From positions 55,868 to 119,867 of the forward strand of contig NZ_JAAUWW010000012.1 in assembly GCF_014694375.1 (NCBI RefSeq): DNA of 64,000 nt. The letters are read 5' to 3'. A program made the position numbers and the translations under genes. The notes under the pieces are model-generated. The model saw nothing but the letters and a program-made list of their open reading frames with translations. It had not been told where the DNA came from and did no database searches. The first letter of the stretch is position 1; every line of letters starts with the position of its first letter. Positions 28,991 through 41,242 of this stretch are shown one piece after another. Source of the stretch: Vibrio sp. S17_S38 (GTDB taxonomy: Bacteria; Pseudomonadota; Gammaproteobacteria; Enterobacterales; Vibrionaceae).

Positions 28991-29081
28991 GGATGGATGG
29001 CAGAGTGGTCGAATGCACCGGTCTTGAAAACCGGCAACCGTTAATAGCGGTTCTAGGGTTCAAATCCCTATCCCTCCACCA
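28991..29081 (+). tRNA. tRNA-Ser (TGA) with acceptor-stem mismatch
   Basis: A 91-nt class II tRNA with anticodon TGA (29025-29027), a long variable arm (AACCG...CGGTT) and a T-arm TAGGG-TTCAAAT-CCCTA, ending in CCA. The acceptor arm is GGATGGA / TCCCTCC: six pairs are good, but position 4 (T) faces C at 69. The base before CCA is A, whereas E. coli serine tRNAs have G there. All other arms are intact and promoter and terminator are present, so it looks functional. Confidence 0.95.
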
Positions 29082-29086
29082 ATTCA

Positions 29087-29118
29087 AAAAAGCCCGCTAA
29101 TTATTTAGCGGGCTTTTT
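29087..29118 (+). terminator. Terminator after tRNA-Ser
   Basis: A 14-bp stem AAAAAGCCCGCTAA / TTAGCGGGCTTTTT with 4-nt loop; symmetric, so it may also serve ybiB. Confidence 0.95.
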
Positions 29119-29160
29119 GTTATCTTATGGGTGGCAAATCAACTTCCACATCTTCCAATT

Positions 29161-30165
29161 TTAATTATTGGTACCAACTATCAACATGTTGTTTTGATCC
29201 CAGTACTCGACTGCCCGTTGGTAAGCTATTTCTTGATCATGTGTTTCTGCAAACAATATCGCCGCCATGCTTGAAATGACACTATTTGCCATTTGAATTT
29301 TGACATCCCCCTCAAGCTCTCCACTTAATAACGATGCTTTAGGTAAAGAAACCTCCGTTAATAATCGTTCAGTCCAATAAAAGGATTCAACCCCTTTTTC
29401 CGAGCTTAGCCAAACCGTTTGGCTTACTTTCGGGTTATATTCTGACTCACCATTTTGACCTTTAAAAGAAATAACAGATAAGCTTTTGCTGTCAATATCT
29501 TGATCTACTTCAGCGTGCAACTGCTGGAAGCCGGGATGAAAACTACCTCTCACCCCCAAACGGGCTCCACCAGGGTTTAATGCTCTTACAACGGTATTAA
29601 TTGGCGTTCTCAATCCATAACGACTTTTCCAACCGATCATAGTTTGAGCAATCGATGCAAAATTAGAGAGAGGTAAATAAGCAATATTATACTCTTCCAT
29701 CAATTTTTTAGCATGATCGGGACTTTGAGCCAAGGGAATAGCAAGTTGTTCAAGGTAGTCTTCGATATGTACTCGCCCACTCGCCACATCTTTATAGCCA
29801 TGCAGCAGAACTTTATAACCATTATTCGATAATATTTTAGCCGCCAACCCATGCCACGGCTGATCGCTGCCATTATCACTAACACGCTTACCGGCGTAGC
29901 AAGGCCAATCTATATCCGCACCTAAATTTGGCACTCGAGATTGAAATGCTTTAACAAAGCCTGCAATTTCTGCATTCGTCTCATTTTGCACACGAATAAG
30001 CATCATTAGCATCGCCATTTGGTCATCACCAATAGCATCTAAATGTTGATTTTCTTGGCCTGATAAATAAGCATCCATCACAGCAAATGCCTGCTCTTCT
30101 GATAAAGGCTTGCGACCACGCTCCCCACGCCCCACTGTACGGATACACTCTAAAATAATACTCAT
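29161..30165 (-). CDS. ybiB: YbiB-type glycosyltransferase-family protein (TrpD2-like)
   Basis: A 334-aa homologue of anthranilate phosphoribosyltransferase (TrpD). GRGERGRKPLSEEQAFAVMDAYLSG at the N-terminus and TPINTVVRALNPGGARLGVRGSFHPGFQ in the core are YbiB signatures. E. coli YbiB (TrpD2) binds nucleic acid rather than making phosphoribosyl anthranilate and is SOS-linked there. Not a tryptophan-operon member here. Confidence 0.9.
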   Translation of the reverse strand: MSIILECIRTVGRGERGRKPLSEEQAFAVMDAYLSGQENQHLDAIGDDQMAMLMMLIRVQNETNAEIAGFVKAFQSRVPNLGADIDWPCYAGKRVSDNGSDQPWHGLAAKILSNNGYKVLLHGYKDVASGRVHIEDYLEQLAIPLAQSPDHAKKLMEEYNIAYLPLSNFASIAQTMIGWKSRYGLRTPINTVVRALNPGGARLGVRGSFHPGFQQLHAEVDQDIDSKSLSVISFKGQNGESEYNPKVSQTVWLSSEKGVESFYWTERLLTEVSLPKASLLSGELEGDVKIQMANSVISSMAAILFAETHDQEIAYQRAVEYWDQNNMLIVGTNN

Positions 30166-30371
30166 TTTTTTATTACCATCCTTGCGCTCTGCCGTTATCT
30201 AATCGCTATAAGCCGTATTATTATGATAATGCCAATCCCATAATGAAAAACCACCACTAACTATCACAAATGTGAAAATAATGGTGGTTCAAATATTTTA
30301 ATGCTTAATATTTAGACTGCATTAATTTAAAAGCACGATGTAAACGACTAAAATAAGCAGAAACTAAATAC

Positions 30372-30557
30372 TCAATGATCCATCTGTAAAGAAAGTTGGC
30401 ATAATGAAAACTCCCATACACTTGGATATGGCAGTGTTGGTAAGAGTTGCTCATGCTGTAACTCATTAAGATTTATTTGAGACAATTCCGCCCACTCAGA
30501 CGAAAATGTTCCTACTACTTGAAGCAAACGATCTTTTAAAAAATGTTGTACTGTCAT
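30372..30557 (-). CDS. Small hypothetical protein, 61 aa
   Basis: From ATG 30557 the product starts MTVQHFLKDRLLQVVGTFSSEW and ends with SLCQLSLQMDH. A near-perfect AAAGGAG ribosome site lies 6 nt upstream, which is the main reason to accept it; an in-frame start upstream lies before that site. No family recognised. Isolated between ybiB and topB, minus strand. A hairpin with a T6 run precedes it in the leader. Confidence 0.65.
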   Translation of the reverse strand: MTVQHFLKDRLLQVVGTFSSEWAELSQINLNELQHEQLLPTLPYPSVWEFSLCQLSLQMDH

Positions 30558-30570
30558 AACGAACTCCTTT

Positions 30571-30609
30571 AAAAAACCCAACGCATCCTATTGCGTGGTT
30601 TGCAGCGGA
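30571..30609 (-). promoter_or_regulatory. Terminator-like hairpin in the leader of the 61-aa ORF
   Basis: On the minus strand CCACGCA, a 6-nt loop, and TGCG-T-TGG (one-base bulge) form a stem, followed by GTTTTTT that runs straight into the AAAGGAG ribosome site. It could be an attenuator, or the terminator of an upstream transcript. Confidence 0.4.
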
Positions 30610-30768
30610 AATAACCCATTCCAATAACTGCATAATTAAAGATGCTACTTTCATGCCAATATATCATTACTTATTAAATCAATCTCATACGTGTAACGTG
30701 ATCGAGATCTCGCTAATACCTGCACTCTAACGTAACAACAACGCCCAAAAAAGAGCATAAAATAAAGA

Positions 30769-32721
30769 TTATTTTTTAGTCTTCGTATATTTTTTATTGC
30801 TATTCCCTTTACGACGAAAAGCAGGTTTATCCACTTTAGGTAATGAACGTAAAGAGTCTGGTATTCCGGATGTTTTAATTTGTCGCATTAACCCATCAAT
30901 TTTTTGTTCTAACTCATTCATAAACGGTCGATATGGTTGTTGCTTCTCAGCCATAGCTTGTAACTGATGCTCCCAGTGCGCTGTCATATCAGGGTAGGTC
31001 GAGTCGACAGGAAGTGCATGGATCAAACCTCTTCCTGCGGGGCTACTTAGAATACTTTTCCCTTGTCTAAGTAATAATTGCCGCTTAAATAAGGTATCTA
31101 ATATTCCCGCTCGGGTGGCTTCCGTTCCTAGTCCATCAGTATCGCGTAATATTTTTTTCAATTCTTTATCTGCAACAAAACGAGCAATACCGGTCATGGC
31201 TTTTAAAATTGTCGCTTCAGTAAAATGTTGCGGAGGCTCTGTTTTCCGATCTTTTATTTCACCCTCACGGCAAATTAACGTCTGTCCATTTTGTAATGCT
31301 GGAACAGGATCATTTTCATCTGAATCTTGCCGTTGAGCCGAGGATTTATTATCACCAAATAAGGCTTTCCAACCTTCCATAATCAGTACTCTCCCTTTCG
31401 CTACAAAGCAACCACCAGCAATATCGAATTCAAGTTTAGATTCCGCATACACCGCGGAAGGGTAAAATTGCATTACATATTGCCGAGCAATCATCTGATA
31501 GATTTTTTCTTCTTGTCCCGAAAGAGCTCGGCTAGAAGATTGTTTGGGTGTTGGAATAATGGCATGGTGGGCATCAACTTTACTGTCATTCCACGCTTTG
31601 GATTTCAAAGAAAAGTCCGCGTTTTCAACTGCCAATTTTAATTCATGCGCATTGTAGGAAATAGCCTGACATACCAAATTTGCTTGTAACAAATGCTCTT
31701 TGGGTAAATAGCGGCTATCAGAGCGAGGATAGGTAATAAGTTTATGTTTTTCATATAAAGATTGGCAGATATTCAAAACATCTTGCGCACTCATTTGAAA
31801 ACGACGCGCGGCATCAATTTGCAAAGCGGAAAGAGAATAAGGTAGCGGCGGTGCTTGTTTAGTTTGTTTTTGCTCCGAATCTACCACTTTTGCCAATTGG
31901 CCTTTAATTCTATTGGCGACATTTTCAACCAACTTACGCGAGAGCACTCGACCCTCTTCATCTTGCCAAGGTTGTATCGCTTCACTTGGCTTCCAACGTG
32001 CTCGAATATCAAATTGATGCTGTTCATCTTGATAAGGGATAAGCGCATATAATGTGAAATAATTTTTCGAAATAAAATTTTCAATTTCTTCATCACGGCG
32101 CACCACTAACCCAAGGACTGGCGTTTGTACTCGCCCAACCGACAAGACCCCTTGATAACCCGCTTTTTGCCCAAGTAAGGTGTAAGCTCGTGACATATTC
32201 ATGCCATACAACCAATCTGCACGTGAACGAGCTAAAGCGGACACCGATAAAGGAATGAAATCCTGATTAGAACGCATCTGAGATAACGCTCGCTTAACAG
32301 CGGGTAGGTTTAAATCATTAATTAACAAACGTTGCGTAGCTTGTTTTTGAATCTTTGTCGCTTTGAGGTAATCAATCACTTCATCAACGAGAAGCTGGCC
32401 TTCGCGATCAGGATCTCCAGCATTAATAAGATCTGGCTTTTGTTTGAATAATTGACGAATAACTGAAAGTTGCTTACTAGCAGCAGAGCGCGGGCGTAAT
32501 TTCCATTGTTCAGGAATGATCGGTAAATCGGCTATATTCCATTTTTTATAACGCTCATCATAAAAATCTGGTTCGACTTGCTCTAGAAGATGACCAATAC
32601 ACCAAGTAACGATATCGCCATTACCACAACGAATATAACCTTGCTCATTTTTTTGAGGCTTAGGTAAAGCTGCCGCAATCGCGCGCCCTAAACTGGGTTT
32701 TTCTGCAATAAATAAACGCAC
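30769..32721 (-). CDS. topB: DNA topoisomerase III
   Basis: Type IA topoisomerase that decatenates and unlinks single-stranded regions. 650 aa from GTG 32721 (RLFIAEKPSLGRAIAAALPKPQ, aligned to the E. coli start); a TTG two codons upstream is in frame. Toprim motif AGDPDREGQLLVDEV, active-site region LITYPRSDSRYLP with the catalytic Tyr, and WDDK-like SKVDAHHAIIPT are present. Basic C-terminal tail (KKYTKTKK). Monocistronic in this context. Confidence 0.96.
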   Translation of the reverse strand: MRLFIAEKPSLGRAIAAALPKPQKNEQGYIRCGNGDIVTWCIGHLLEQVEPDFYDERYKKWNIADLPIIPEQWKLRPRSAASKQLSVIRQLFKQKPDLINAGDPDREGQLLVDEVIDYLKATKIQKQATQRLLINDLNLPAVKRALSQMRSNQDFIPLSVSALARSRADWLYGMNMSRAYTLLGQKAGYQGVLSVGRVQTPVLGLVVRRDEEIENFISKNYFTLYALIPYQDEQHQFDIRARWKPSEAIQPWQDEEGRVLSRKLVENVANRIKGQLAKVVDSEQKQTKQAPPLPYSLSALQIDAARRFQMSAQDVLNICQSLYEKHKLITYPRSDSRYLPKEHLLQANLVCQAISYNAHELKLAVENADFSLKSKAWNDSKVDAHHAIIPTPKQSSSRALSGQEEKIYQMIARQYVMQFYPSAVYAESKLEFDIAGGCFVAKGRVLIMEGWKALFGDNKSSAQRQDSDENDPVPALQNGQTLICREGEIKDRKTEPPQHFTEATILKAMTGIARFVADKELKKILRDTDGLGTEATRAGILDTLFKRQLLLRQGKSILSSPAGRGLIHALPVDSTYPDMTAHWEHQLQAMAEKQQPYRPFMNELEQKIDGLMRQIKTSGIPDSLRSLPKVDKPAFRRKGNSNKKYTKTKK

Positions 32722-32749
32722 AAGCAAGCTCTAACAATAATTAAAATAA

Positions 32750-32777
32750 AAGAGCCACATTATCGAACGTGGCTCTT
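32750..32777 (-). terminator. Terminator downstream of ydjA
   Basis: AAGAGCCAC / GTGGCTCTT stem (32750-32758, 32769-32777). Read on the minus strand it is followed by TTTATTTTAA. Confidence 0.85.
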
Positions 32778-32814
32778 AAAAATCAAGGAAAACTGTTTAT
32801 TTATACAGTTTTAA

Positions 32815-33363
32815 TTATAAATATTCGATAAAATCGCCTAACGCGCGTTCTGGGGTTTTCATCGGCTCACAACCTGGCGTGCCTAAATACAAAAAACCAA
32901 CAATTTGATCATCGCCCTTTAAACCGAAAGCTTGATGGACAGAAGAATCAAACATCCACTCACCTGAACGCCAAAAGCCTTGGAAACCTTGTGCAACGGC
33001 AGCCATTTGCATTGCTTGCGCTGCGCATCCTGCAGATAGATATTGTTCTAATGCCGGAACTTTCGGATGCTGAGTCACTTTAGCAATAACAGTGATTACC
33101 ATTGGTGCTCGAAATGGTGCTTTTTTCAGTTTATCTATAACCGCTTGTTCGCTGTTATTTTCCAACGCTGCTGACACTAAAATAGTAGATAATTTACGTA
33201 ATCCTTCACCTTGAGCGATCACAAAACGCCACGGTGTTAAATTGCCGTGATCAGGCGCCCTTAAACCTGCTTTAATAATATTTTCAAGTACTCTTCCTTC
33301 AGGAGCAGGTTCGGTTAAATTCGCCATCGAACGGCGTTGAAGTAATAAATCTAATGCTTGCAT
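32815..33363 (-). CDS. ydjA: Nitroreductase-family protein YdjA
   Basis: A 182-aa FMN-dependent oxidoreductase of the minimal nitroreductase type. RRSMANLTEPAP, RAPDHGNLTPWRFVIAQGE (FMN binding) and GFYLG-like GFLYLGTP near the end match YdjA. Physiological substrate unknown. Located between topB and fadH on the same strand. Confidence 0.92.
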   Translation of the reverse strand: MQALDLLLQRRSMANLTEPAPEGRVLENIIKAGLRAPDHGNLTPWRFVIAQGEGLRKLSTILVSAALENNSEQAVIDKLKKAPFRAPMVITVIAKVTQHPKVPALEQYLSAGCAAQAMQMAAVAQGFQGFWRSGEWMFDSSVHQAFGLKGDDQIVGFLYLGTPGCEPMKTPERALGDFIEYL

Positions 33364-33509
33364 AACGTCCCTACCTTTATTTACGGTAAATATACAGATG
33401 AATACAAAAAAGGAATGAGAATCATAATCAAATCTTATTCATTTGGCTATGGCCCTCATTCCAATTTTAGCGCTATGCTGCCCTTAGTTTAAACCCAGTG
33501 AATGTAACA

Positions 33510-35818
<2,309 letters not shown>

Positions 35819-37681
35819 ATGAAGAAACTGTTTTGCTTTATTGGTGCAATTTTTAAAGGAATTTGGAAATTCATTTCTTTTTTACGCACAGCGTTACTCA
35901 ACCTCCTTTTTATTGCTATTTTGGTTGGCGTTTACTTCGCCTTTACTTCGCAACAAGATGATTCATCAAGCGACAAACAAGACACTGATAAAAAATCAGC
36001 GTTGGTGCTAAATCTATCTGGGCCTATTGTTGAGCAACGCACTTCTGTTAGCTCATTTGATTCTATTTCCGGCAGTTTACTAGACCAAGATGTGCCAAAA
36101 GAAAATGTTCTCTTTGACCTAGTGAAAACGATTCGATATGCGGCAACCGATGACTCAATTTTAGGCTTAGTGTTAAATCTAAAAGAGATGCCAGAGACGA
36201 GCTTAACTAAACTCAGGTACGTAGCGAAAGCCATTGAAGAATTTAAGCAAAGCGGAAAACCAGTTTATGCCTACGGTGATTTCTATAACCAAAGCCAATA
36301 TTATCTTGCCAGTTACGCCAATAAGATCATGCTTTCTCCTGATGGAGCGGTTTTGTTAAAAGGCTACAGTGCCTACACTTTGTATTATAAAGATTTACTC
36401 GAAAAACTGGATATTACAACTCATGTATTCCGTGTCGGAACGTATAAATCGGCTGTAGAGCCATTCATCCGTAACGATATGTCCCCTGCAGCAAAAGAAT
36501 CAGCAACGGCGTGGCTAACTCAAATTTGGGGCGCGTATGTCGATGATGTTGCCCATAATCGTAAAATCAAAAGCAGCACCCTTAATCCAAATATGGATGA
36601 TTTTTTAGCTCAGTTGAAATCGGTTAAAGGCGACTTTGCTGCCCTTTCCTTAAAATTAGGCTTAGTGGATCAATTAACCACCCGTCAGCAAGCTAATGAG
36701 TATCTACGCCAAGCGTTTGGTGGAGATAAAAAATCCGGCTATAACGGTATTAGTTATTACCAATATTTATCCAAGGTTAAAACTCCTGTAACAGCGAGCC
36801 ACGATAAAATTGCTGTTGTCGTTGCCAGTGGTGCAATTTTAGATGGTGATCAGCCTCAAGGCCGTGTGGGAGGTGATTCTACCGCAACACTACTTCGCCA
36901 AGCTCGACTAGATGAGAACATTAAAGCTGTCATTTTACGCGTTGATAGCCCTGGAGGCAGCGCCTATGCATCGGAAGTTATTCGTAATGAAATAGAAGCC
37001 TTGAAGCAATCAGGTAAACCTGTAGTGGTGTCTATGTCTAGTTTGGCAGCTTCTGGTGGTTATTGGATTTCAATGAGTGCAGATAAAATCATTGCCCAGC
37101 CAACAACCCTCACTGGTTCAATTGGCATCTTTGGCGTAATTACTACCTTTGAAAAAGGCTTAAACAAAATCGGTGTGCATGCCGATGGAATAGGAACTAG
37201 TCCATTCTCTGGCGCTGGATTAACCAATGGTTTATCTGAAGGCGCAGCGCAAGCGATGCAAATGGGAATTGAACATGGTTATCATCGCTTCATTACTTTA
37301 GTGGGTGAAAATCGAGGTATGGCAACAAGTGCAGTAGACAAAATTGCGCAAGGCCGAGTCTGGACAGGCCAAGATGCCATGAAACGCGGTCTTGTTGATA
37401 AAATGGGTGACTTTGATGACGCAATTCAAGCAGCAGCTGAATTAGCGAAAATCACGGACTATCAACTCTATTGGGTTGAAAAGCCATTAAGCCCTACTCA
37501 ACAGATCATGAGAGACATACTTCAATCTAGCGATATTTCTATCAACAGCAAAATTGAGGCTATGATTCCTGCCTCATTACAACCTGCTGCAAAACAAATC
37601 AGTGCCAGTACTGAGCTGCTCAATAACTTAAATGATCCGCAAGGCTATTATACATTTTGTTTAACCTGCCAAGCTCAATAA
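35819..37681 (+). CDS. sppA: Signal peptide peptidase SppA, 67K type
   Basis: Membrane-anchored protease IV that degrades cleaved signal peptides. 620 aa, with one N-terminal anchor (about 15-45) and two tandem ClpP-like domains. The catalytic Lys lies in RVGTYKSAVEPF (K210) and the nucleophile Ser in SLAASGGYWIS (S412), matching K209/S409 of E. coli. ATG 35819 is preferred to an in-frame TTG 12 nt upstream; the ribosome site is weak. Confidence 0.96.
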   Translation: MKKLFCFIGAIFKGIWKFISFLRTALLNLLFIAILVGVYFAFTSQQDDSSSDKQDTDKKSALVLNLSGPIVEQRTSVSSFDSISGSLLDQDVPKENVLFDLVKTIRYAATDDSILGLVLNLKEMPETSLTKLRYVAKAIEEFKQSGKPVYAYGDFYNQSQYYLASYANKIMLSPDGAVLLKGYSAYTLYYKDLLEKLDITTHVFRVGTYKSAVEPFIRNDMSPAAKESATAWLTQIWGAYVDDVAHNRKIKSSTLNPNMDDFLAQLKSVKGDFAALSLKLGLVDQLTTRQQANEYLRQAFGGDKKSGYNGISYYQYLSKVKTPVTASHDKIAVVVASGAILDGDQPQGRVGGDSTATLLRQARLDENIKAVILRVDSPGGSAYASEVIRNEIEALKQSGKPVVVSMSSLAASGGYWISMSADKIIAQPTTLTGSIGIFGVITTFEKGLNKIGVHADGIGTSPFSGAGLTNGLSEGAAQAMQMGIEHGYHRFITLVGENRGMATSAVDKIAQGRVWTGQDAMKRGLVDKMGDFDDAIQAAAELAKITDYQLYWVEKPLSPTQQIMRDILQSSDISINSKIEAMIPASLQPAAKQISASTELLNNLNDPQGYYTFCLTCQAQ

Positions 37682-37700
37682 CATATAACTAACTAGTAAT

Positions 37701-37728
37701 AAAAAGGACGCCAATCAGCGTCCTTTTT
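37701..37728. terminator. Bidirectional terminator between sppA and murR
   Basis: An 11-bp stem AAAAAGGACGC (37701-37711) / GCGTCCTTTTT (37718-37728) between convergent genes. Confidence 0.95.
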
Positions 37729-37761
37729 ATTATCTATGCCCAGCACTAAATACTGACTAAA

Positions 37762-38619
37762 TCAGCGAGAAAGATCATCGACTACACCTTTCATATCTCG
37801 AATCAAAGCGGTTGCTTGGGTTTCACGCTTTTGCACTAATAATAGAAATAATAAATCCCCAATAGTGTGTTGCGCGGTACGAGAAGAAATAGAAGAACTA
37901 CGCAGATCCCCTTCTTCTGCGATTGTGGTTAACACACAATCGGCCATATCATGCAATAAACTATGGCGTAATGAGGTGATCGCAACGATATAAGCCCCTT
38001 TCTTTTTAGCCGTTTCAGCTGCAAATAAGATATCTTTTCGCTGCCCCGAATAAGAAAAAGCTAGAAATACATCTTGAGGTTGCAAAGTATTCGCGATGGT
38101 TATTTGGACATGGCTATCAAACTCATTCAAGGTTGGAATACCAATTTTCATCAATTTATAACTGAGATCTTTGGCAACCAGAGCCGAACCACCAATCCCT
38201 GCAATATGTACTTTCCCTGCTAAATCAAGCCACTCCACAACTTTCTTAAACTCATCTATGTTGATGCTATTTGTCGTCTGTAAAATGGCTGCCGATTTTT
38301 CTTCTGCTAGTTTTTGAGCCACATCCTGCAAACTGTCTTTGGCTGAAATTTGATTATGCAACGTTGTCGAACCTTGAACAATGGCATGCTCTCGGCCTAT
38401 TTCTTCACTCATCTTCACTTTAAATTCAGTAAACCCTTTGCAGCCTAATTTTTGCGTGAATTTAACGATGCTCGATTGGCTAACTTGGCATTCATCCGCT
38501 AATTGTTGAGACGATAACGAAATCACATTAAATGGGTCGGATAAAAGGTGATGTGCGATTTTCTGCTCATTAATAGAAAATCGAGTCAGGTTATAGCGTA
38601 ATTGCGTTAATAACGGCAT
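37762..38619 (-). CDS. murR: RpiR-family regulator MurR (MurNAc 6-phosphate responsive)
   Basis: A 285-aa regulator with an N-terminal RpiR HTH (LSSQQLADECQVSQSSIVKFTQKLGCKGFTEFK, about 34-67) and a C-terminal SIS sugar-phosphate domain (VHIAGIGGSALVAKDLSYKL, FSYSGQRKD). Divergent from murQ-murP, with paired palindromes between them, so it very likely represses or controls murQP in response to N-acetylmuramic acid 6-phosphate. Confidence 0.92.
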   Translation of the reverse strand: MPLLTQLRYNLTRFSINEQKIAHHLLSDPFNVISLSSQQLADECQVSQSSIVKFTQKLGCKGFTEFKVKMSEEIGREHAIVQGSTTLHNQISAKDSLQDVAQKLAEEKSAAILQTTNSINIDEFKKVVEWLDLAGKVHIAGIGGSALVAKDLSYKLMKIGIPTLNEFDSHVQITIANTLQPQDVFLAFSYSGQRKDILFAAETAKKKGAYIVAITSLRHSLLHDMADCVLTTIAEEGDLRSSSISSRTAQHTIGDLLFLLLVQKRETQATALIRDMKGVVDDLSR

Positions 38620-38701
38620 GACAAATCTCGCATAAATATCTGGGCATTGATTGCTACCCGTAAATCAAGTTGCCTTCTATTCTATTCGTGTTATTCCTGA
38701 A

Positions 38702-38752
38702 TTGGAATAATTTATTATGAGACATCGATCACTACATTGGAATAATTTATTC
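38702..38752. promoter_or_regulatory. Paired MurR-type operators
   Basis: TTGGAATAATTTATT occurs twice (38702-38716 and 38737-38751), 35 bp apart. Each includes a palindrome GAATAA-T-TTATT(C). The pair lies in the murR-murQ divergent region, just upstream of murQ. Repeats of this kind match how MurR sites are arranged in E. coli. Confidence 0.7.
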
Positions 38753-38790
38753 ATTATTCTATTCCGAACCGATATTAGCAGAGAAACATT

Positions 38791-39696
38791 ATGAAAATCG
38801 ACTTAACTCAACTTGTCACCGAAAGCCGTAACCCTGTCAGCGCAAACATTGATGCACTTAGTACTTTAGAAATGCTAACAGTGATCAACAATGAAGATAA
38901 GAAAGTCCCTCTAGCCGTCGAAAAAGCACTGCCTGATATTGCAAAAACGGTCGATCTTATTGCACATGCGTTTAATCATGGCGGTCGCCTTATTTACATC
39001 GGAGCTGGGACATCTGGTCGCCTTGGTATTTTAGATGCCAGTGAATGTCCCCCAACTTACGGTTCAGACCCATCAAAAGTGGTTGGCCTTATTGCTGGTG
39101 GCAAAACAGCTATTTTAAAAGCTGTCGAGAATGCTGAAGATAATCGTGAACTTGGCGCACAAGATTTAAAAGGCATTAACTTTGGTGAAAATGACGTCTT
39201 AGTTGGCATCGCCGCTAGCGGACGTACACCTTATGTTTTAGGCGCGATGGAATATGCTCGCAGCCAAGGTGGCGCGGTTATTTCGGTAAGTTGTAACCCA
39301 GTGAGCCCAATGACTCAAGCAGCAGATATTGCCATTACTCCAATTGTTGGTGCAGAAATCGTGACAGGCTCCTCTCGCATGAAAGCGGGCACAGCTCAAA
39401 AACTTGTCTTAAATATGTTAACCACTGGCGCCATGATTAAAACAGGCAAAGTCTATGGAAACTTGATGGTTGATGTTGAGGCTACCAATGCAAAATTAGT
39501 TGAGCGTCAAAAAAATATCGTGATCGCGGCAACAGAGTGCGACCGTGATACAGCAGAAGCTGCGCTACAACAATGCAACGGCCACTGTAAAACAGCCATT
39601 GTCATGATCCTCACACAATCGGATGCTCAGCAAGCGACACGATTATTGGCCAAATCAAATGGCTTTACTCGTCATGCAATCCAAGATAACGCATAA
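38791..39696 (+). CDS. murQ: N-acetylmuramic acid 6-phosphate etherase
   Basis: Cleaves the D-lactyl ether of MurNAc-6-P to GlcNAc-6-P and lactate in wall recycling. 301 aa with the SIS fold: [23 protein letters not shown] (catalytic Glu in SEC), [14 protein letters not shown], and [21 protein letters not shown]. First gene of murQ-murP. Confidence 0.97.
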   Translation: MKIDLTQLVTESRNPVSANIDALSTLEMLTVINNEDKKVPLAVEKALPDIAKTVDLIAHAFNHGGRLIYIGAGTSGRLGILDASECPPTYGSDPSKVVGLIAGGKTAILKAVENAEDNRELGAQDLKGINFGENDVLVGIAASGRTPYVLGAMEYARSQGGAVISVSCNPVSPMTQAADIAITPIVGAEIVTGSSRMKAGTAQKLVLNMLTTGAMIKTGKVYGNLMVDVEATNAKLVERQKNIVIAATECDRDTAEAALQQCNGHCKTAIVMILTQSDAQQATRLLAKSNGFTRHAIQDNA

Positions 39697-39755
39697 ATTA
39701 AGTAATGATACACATCACTTAAGCTGGATATCTCATCAAATTTATAGGTACAAAC

Positions 39756-41219
39756 ATGGCTAAAATCACCCAACCTATGATTGATTCAATAATTGAATTG
39801 GTCGGTGGTAAATCAAACATAGCGCTTGCAGGTAACTGCATGACACGTTTACGTTTAACGCTAAAAAATAACAATTTAGTTCAAGTCGATGACTTAAAAC
39901 GTGTTGGCGGAGTCATGGGACTGGTCGAAAGTGACGAACAATTGCAAATAGTTCTGGGGCCAGGAAAAGCGCAAACGGCCGCAGAAATGATGAATATCAG
40001 TTTATCGCAAGAAAGTGACGGTGCTTCTTCTCACCAAAGTCACCAAGAAAATAATCCAGATTTAAAAGACATTGCCTCTGATCAGAAGAAACAAATGAAG
40101 GCAAAGCAAACCAGTGGCATCCAACGCTTTCTCAGTAAGTTTGCTACCATTTTTACGCCTCTTATTCCTGGGTTTATTGCCGCTGGTATGCTCCTTGGTA
40201 TCGCCACCGTTTTAGAACAGGTTTACCTAACCGGACAAACCAATCCAAATCTGTTTCTAGTCGATCTTGTTGGGTATTTTAAGGTCTTTGGCAAAGGGTT
40301 ATTTAGTTTCTTAAGTATTTTAATTGGCTATAACGCCCAAAAAGCCTTTGGTGGTTCAGGCGTCAATGGGGCAATCATCGCCTCATTATTTGTACTAGGT
40401 TATAACCCAGACGCCACTTCTGGTATTTATTCAGGAATGACGGATTTCTTCGGCCACACCATTGATCCTCGAGGCAACATTATTGGCGTGTTAATAGCTT
40501 CAATTTTAGGTGCATCGGTTGAACGTTTTATCCGAAGATATATGCCTGATGATCTTGATATGATTCTAACGTCTAGCTTGACGCTATTATTTATGGGTGC
40601 GGTCACTTTCATTGTCATCATGCCTTTAGGCGGCTATTTATTCCAAGGTATGTCATGGTTGTTCTTAAACCTTAACGGCAACCCTGTTGGTTCTGCCATT
40701 TTAGCGGGTTTGTTCTTAATCTCTGTGATGTTTGGTATCCACCAAGGCTTTGTACCCGTTTATTTTGCATTGATGGAGACTCAAGGCTTTAACTCATTAT
40801 TTCCAATTCTAGCGATGGCTGGTGGTGGTCAAGTTGGTGCTGCAGCTGCACTTTATGTCAAAGCGAAGAAGGATTCTTTACTGCGAGTTCAAGTTAAAGG
40901 TTCTATTATCCCGGGTATTTTAGGTATTGGTGAGCCATTAATTTACGGCGTAACGCTACCTCGAGTTAAACCATTTGTGACGGCTTGTATTGGCGGCGCT
41001 GCGGGTGGTTTCTTTATCGGATTAGTTTCTTATTTAGGTTTGCCTGTGGGTTTAAATACTGTATTTGGTCCATCCGGAATTGTGTCATTACCACTCATGA
41101 CGTCAGATAGTGGTATATTCCCAGCTATGATGGTTTATGGGGCTGGTCTATTGATAAGTTATGGTGTTGGCTTCATCGTGACTTATTTCTTTGGCACTAA
41201 AAATGTTGATTTAAGTTAA
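39756..41219 (+). CDS. murP: PTS N-acetylmuramic acid transporter subunit IIBC
   Basis: Imports and phosphorylates MurNAc. 487 aa: an N-terminal EIIB domain with the phosphorylated Cys in [12 protein letters not shown] (C28), a flexible linker (about 90-120), then a membrane EIIC domain with about ten segments and [14 protein letters not shown]. No EIIA domain, so the glucose IIA (Crr), encoded elsewhere, is the expected phosphodonor. 60 nt after murQ. Confidence 0.95.
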   Translation: MAKITQPMIDSIIELVGGKSNIALAGNCMTRLRLTLKNNNLVQVDDLKRVGGVMGLVESDEQLQIVLGPGKAQTAAEMMNISLSQESDGASSHQSHQENNPDLKDIASDQKKQMKAKQTSGIQRFLSKFATIFTPLIPGFIAAGMLLGIATVLEQVYLTGQTNPNLFLVDLVGYFKVFGKGLFSFLSILIGYNAQKAFGGSGVNGAIIASLFVLGYNPDATSGIYSGMTDFFGHTIDPRGNIIGVLIASILGASVERFIRRYMPDDLDMILTSSLTLLFMGAVTFIVIMPLGGYLFQGMSWLFLNLNGNPVGSAILAGLFLISVMFGIHQGFVPVYFALMETQGFNSLFPILAMAGGGQVGAAAALYVKAKKDSLLRVQVKGSIIPGILGIGEPLIYGVTLPRVKPFVTACIGGAAGGFFIGLVSYLGLPVGLNTVFGPSGIVSLPLMTSDSGIFPAMMVYGAGLLISYGVGFIVTYFFGTKNVDLS

Positions 41220-41242
41220 TACGTAGGACTTCGAAACTACCA

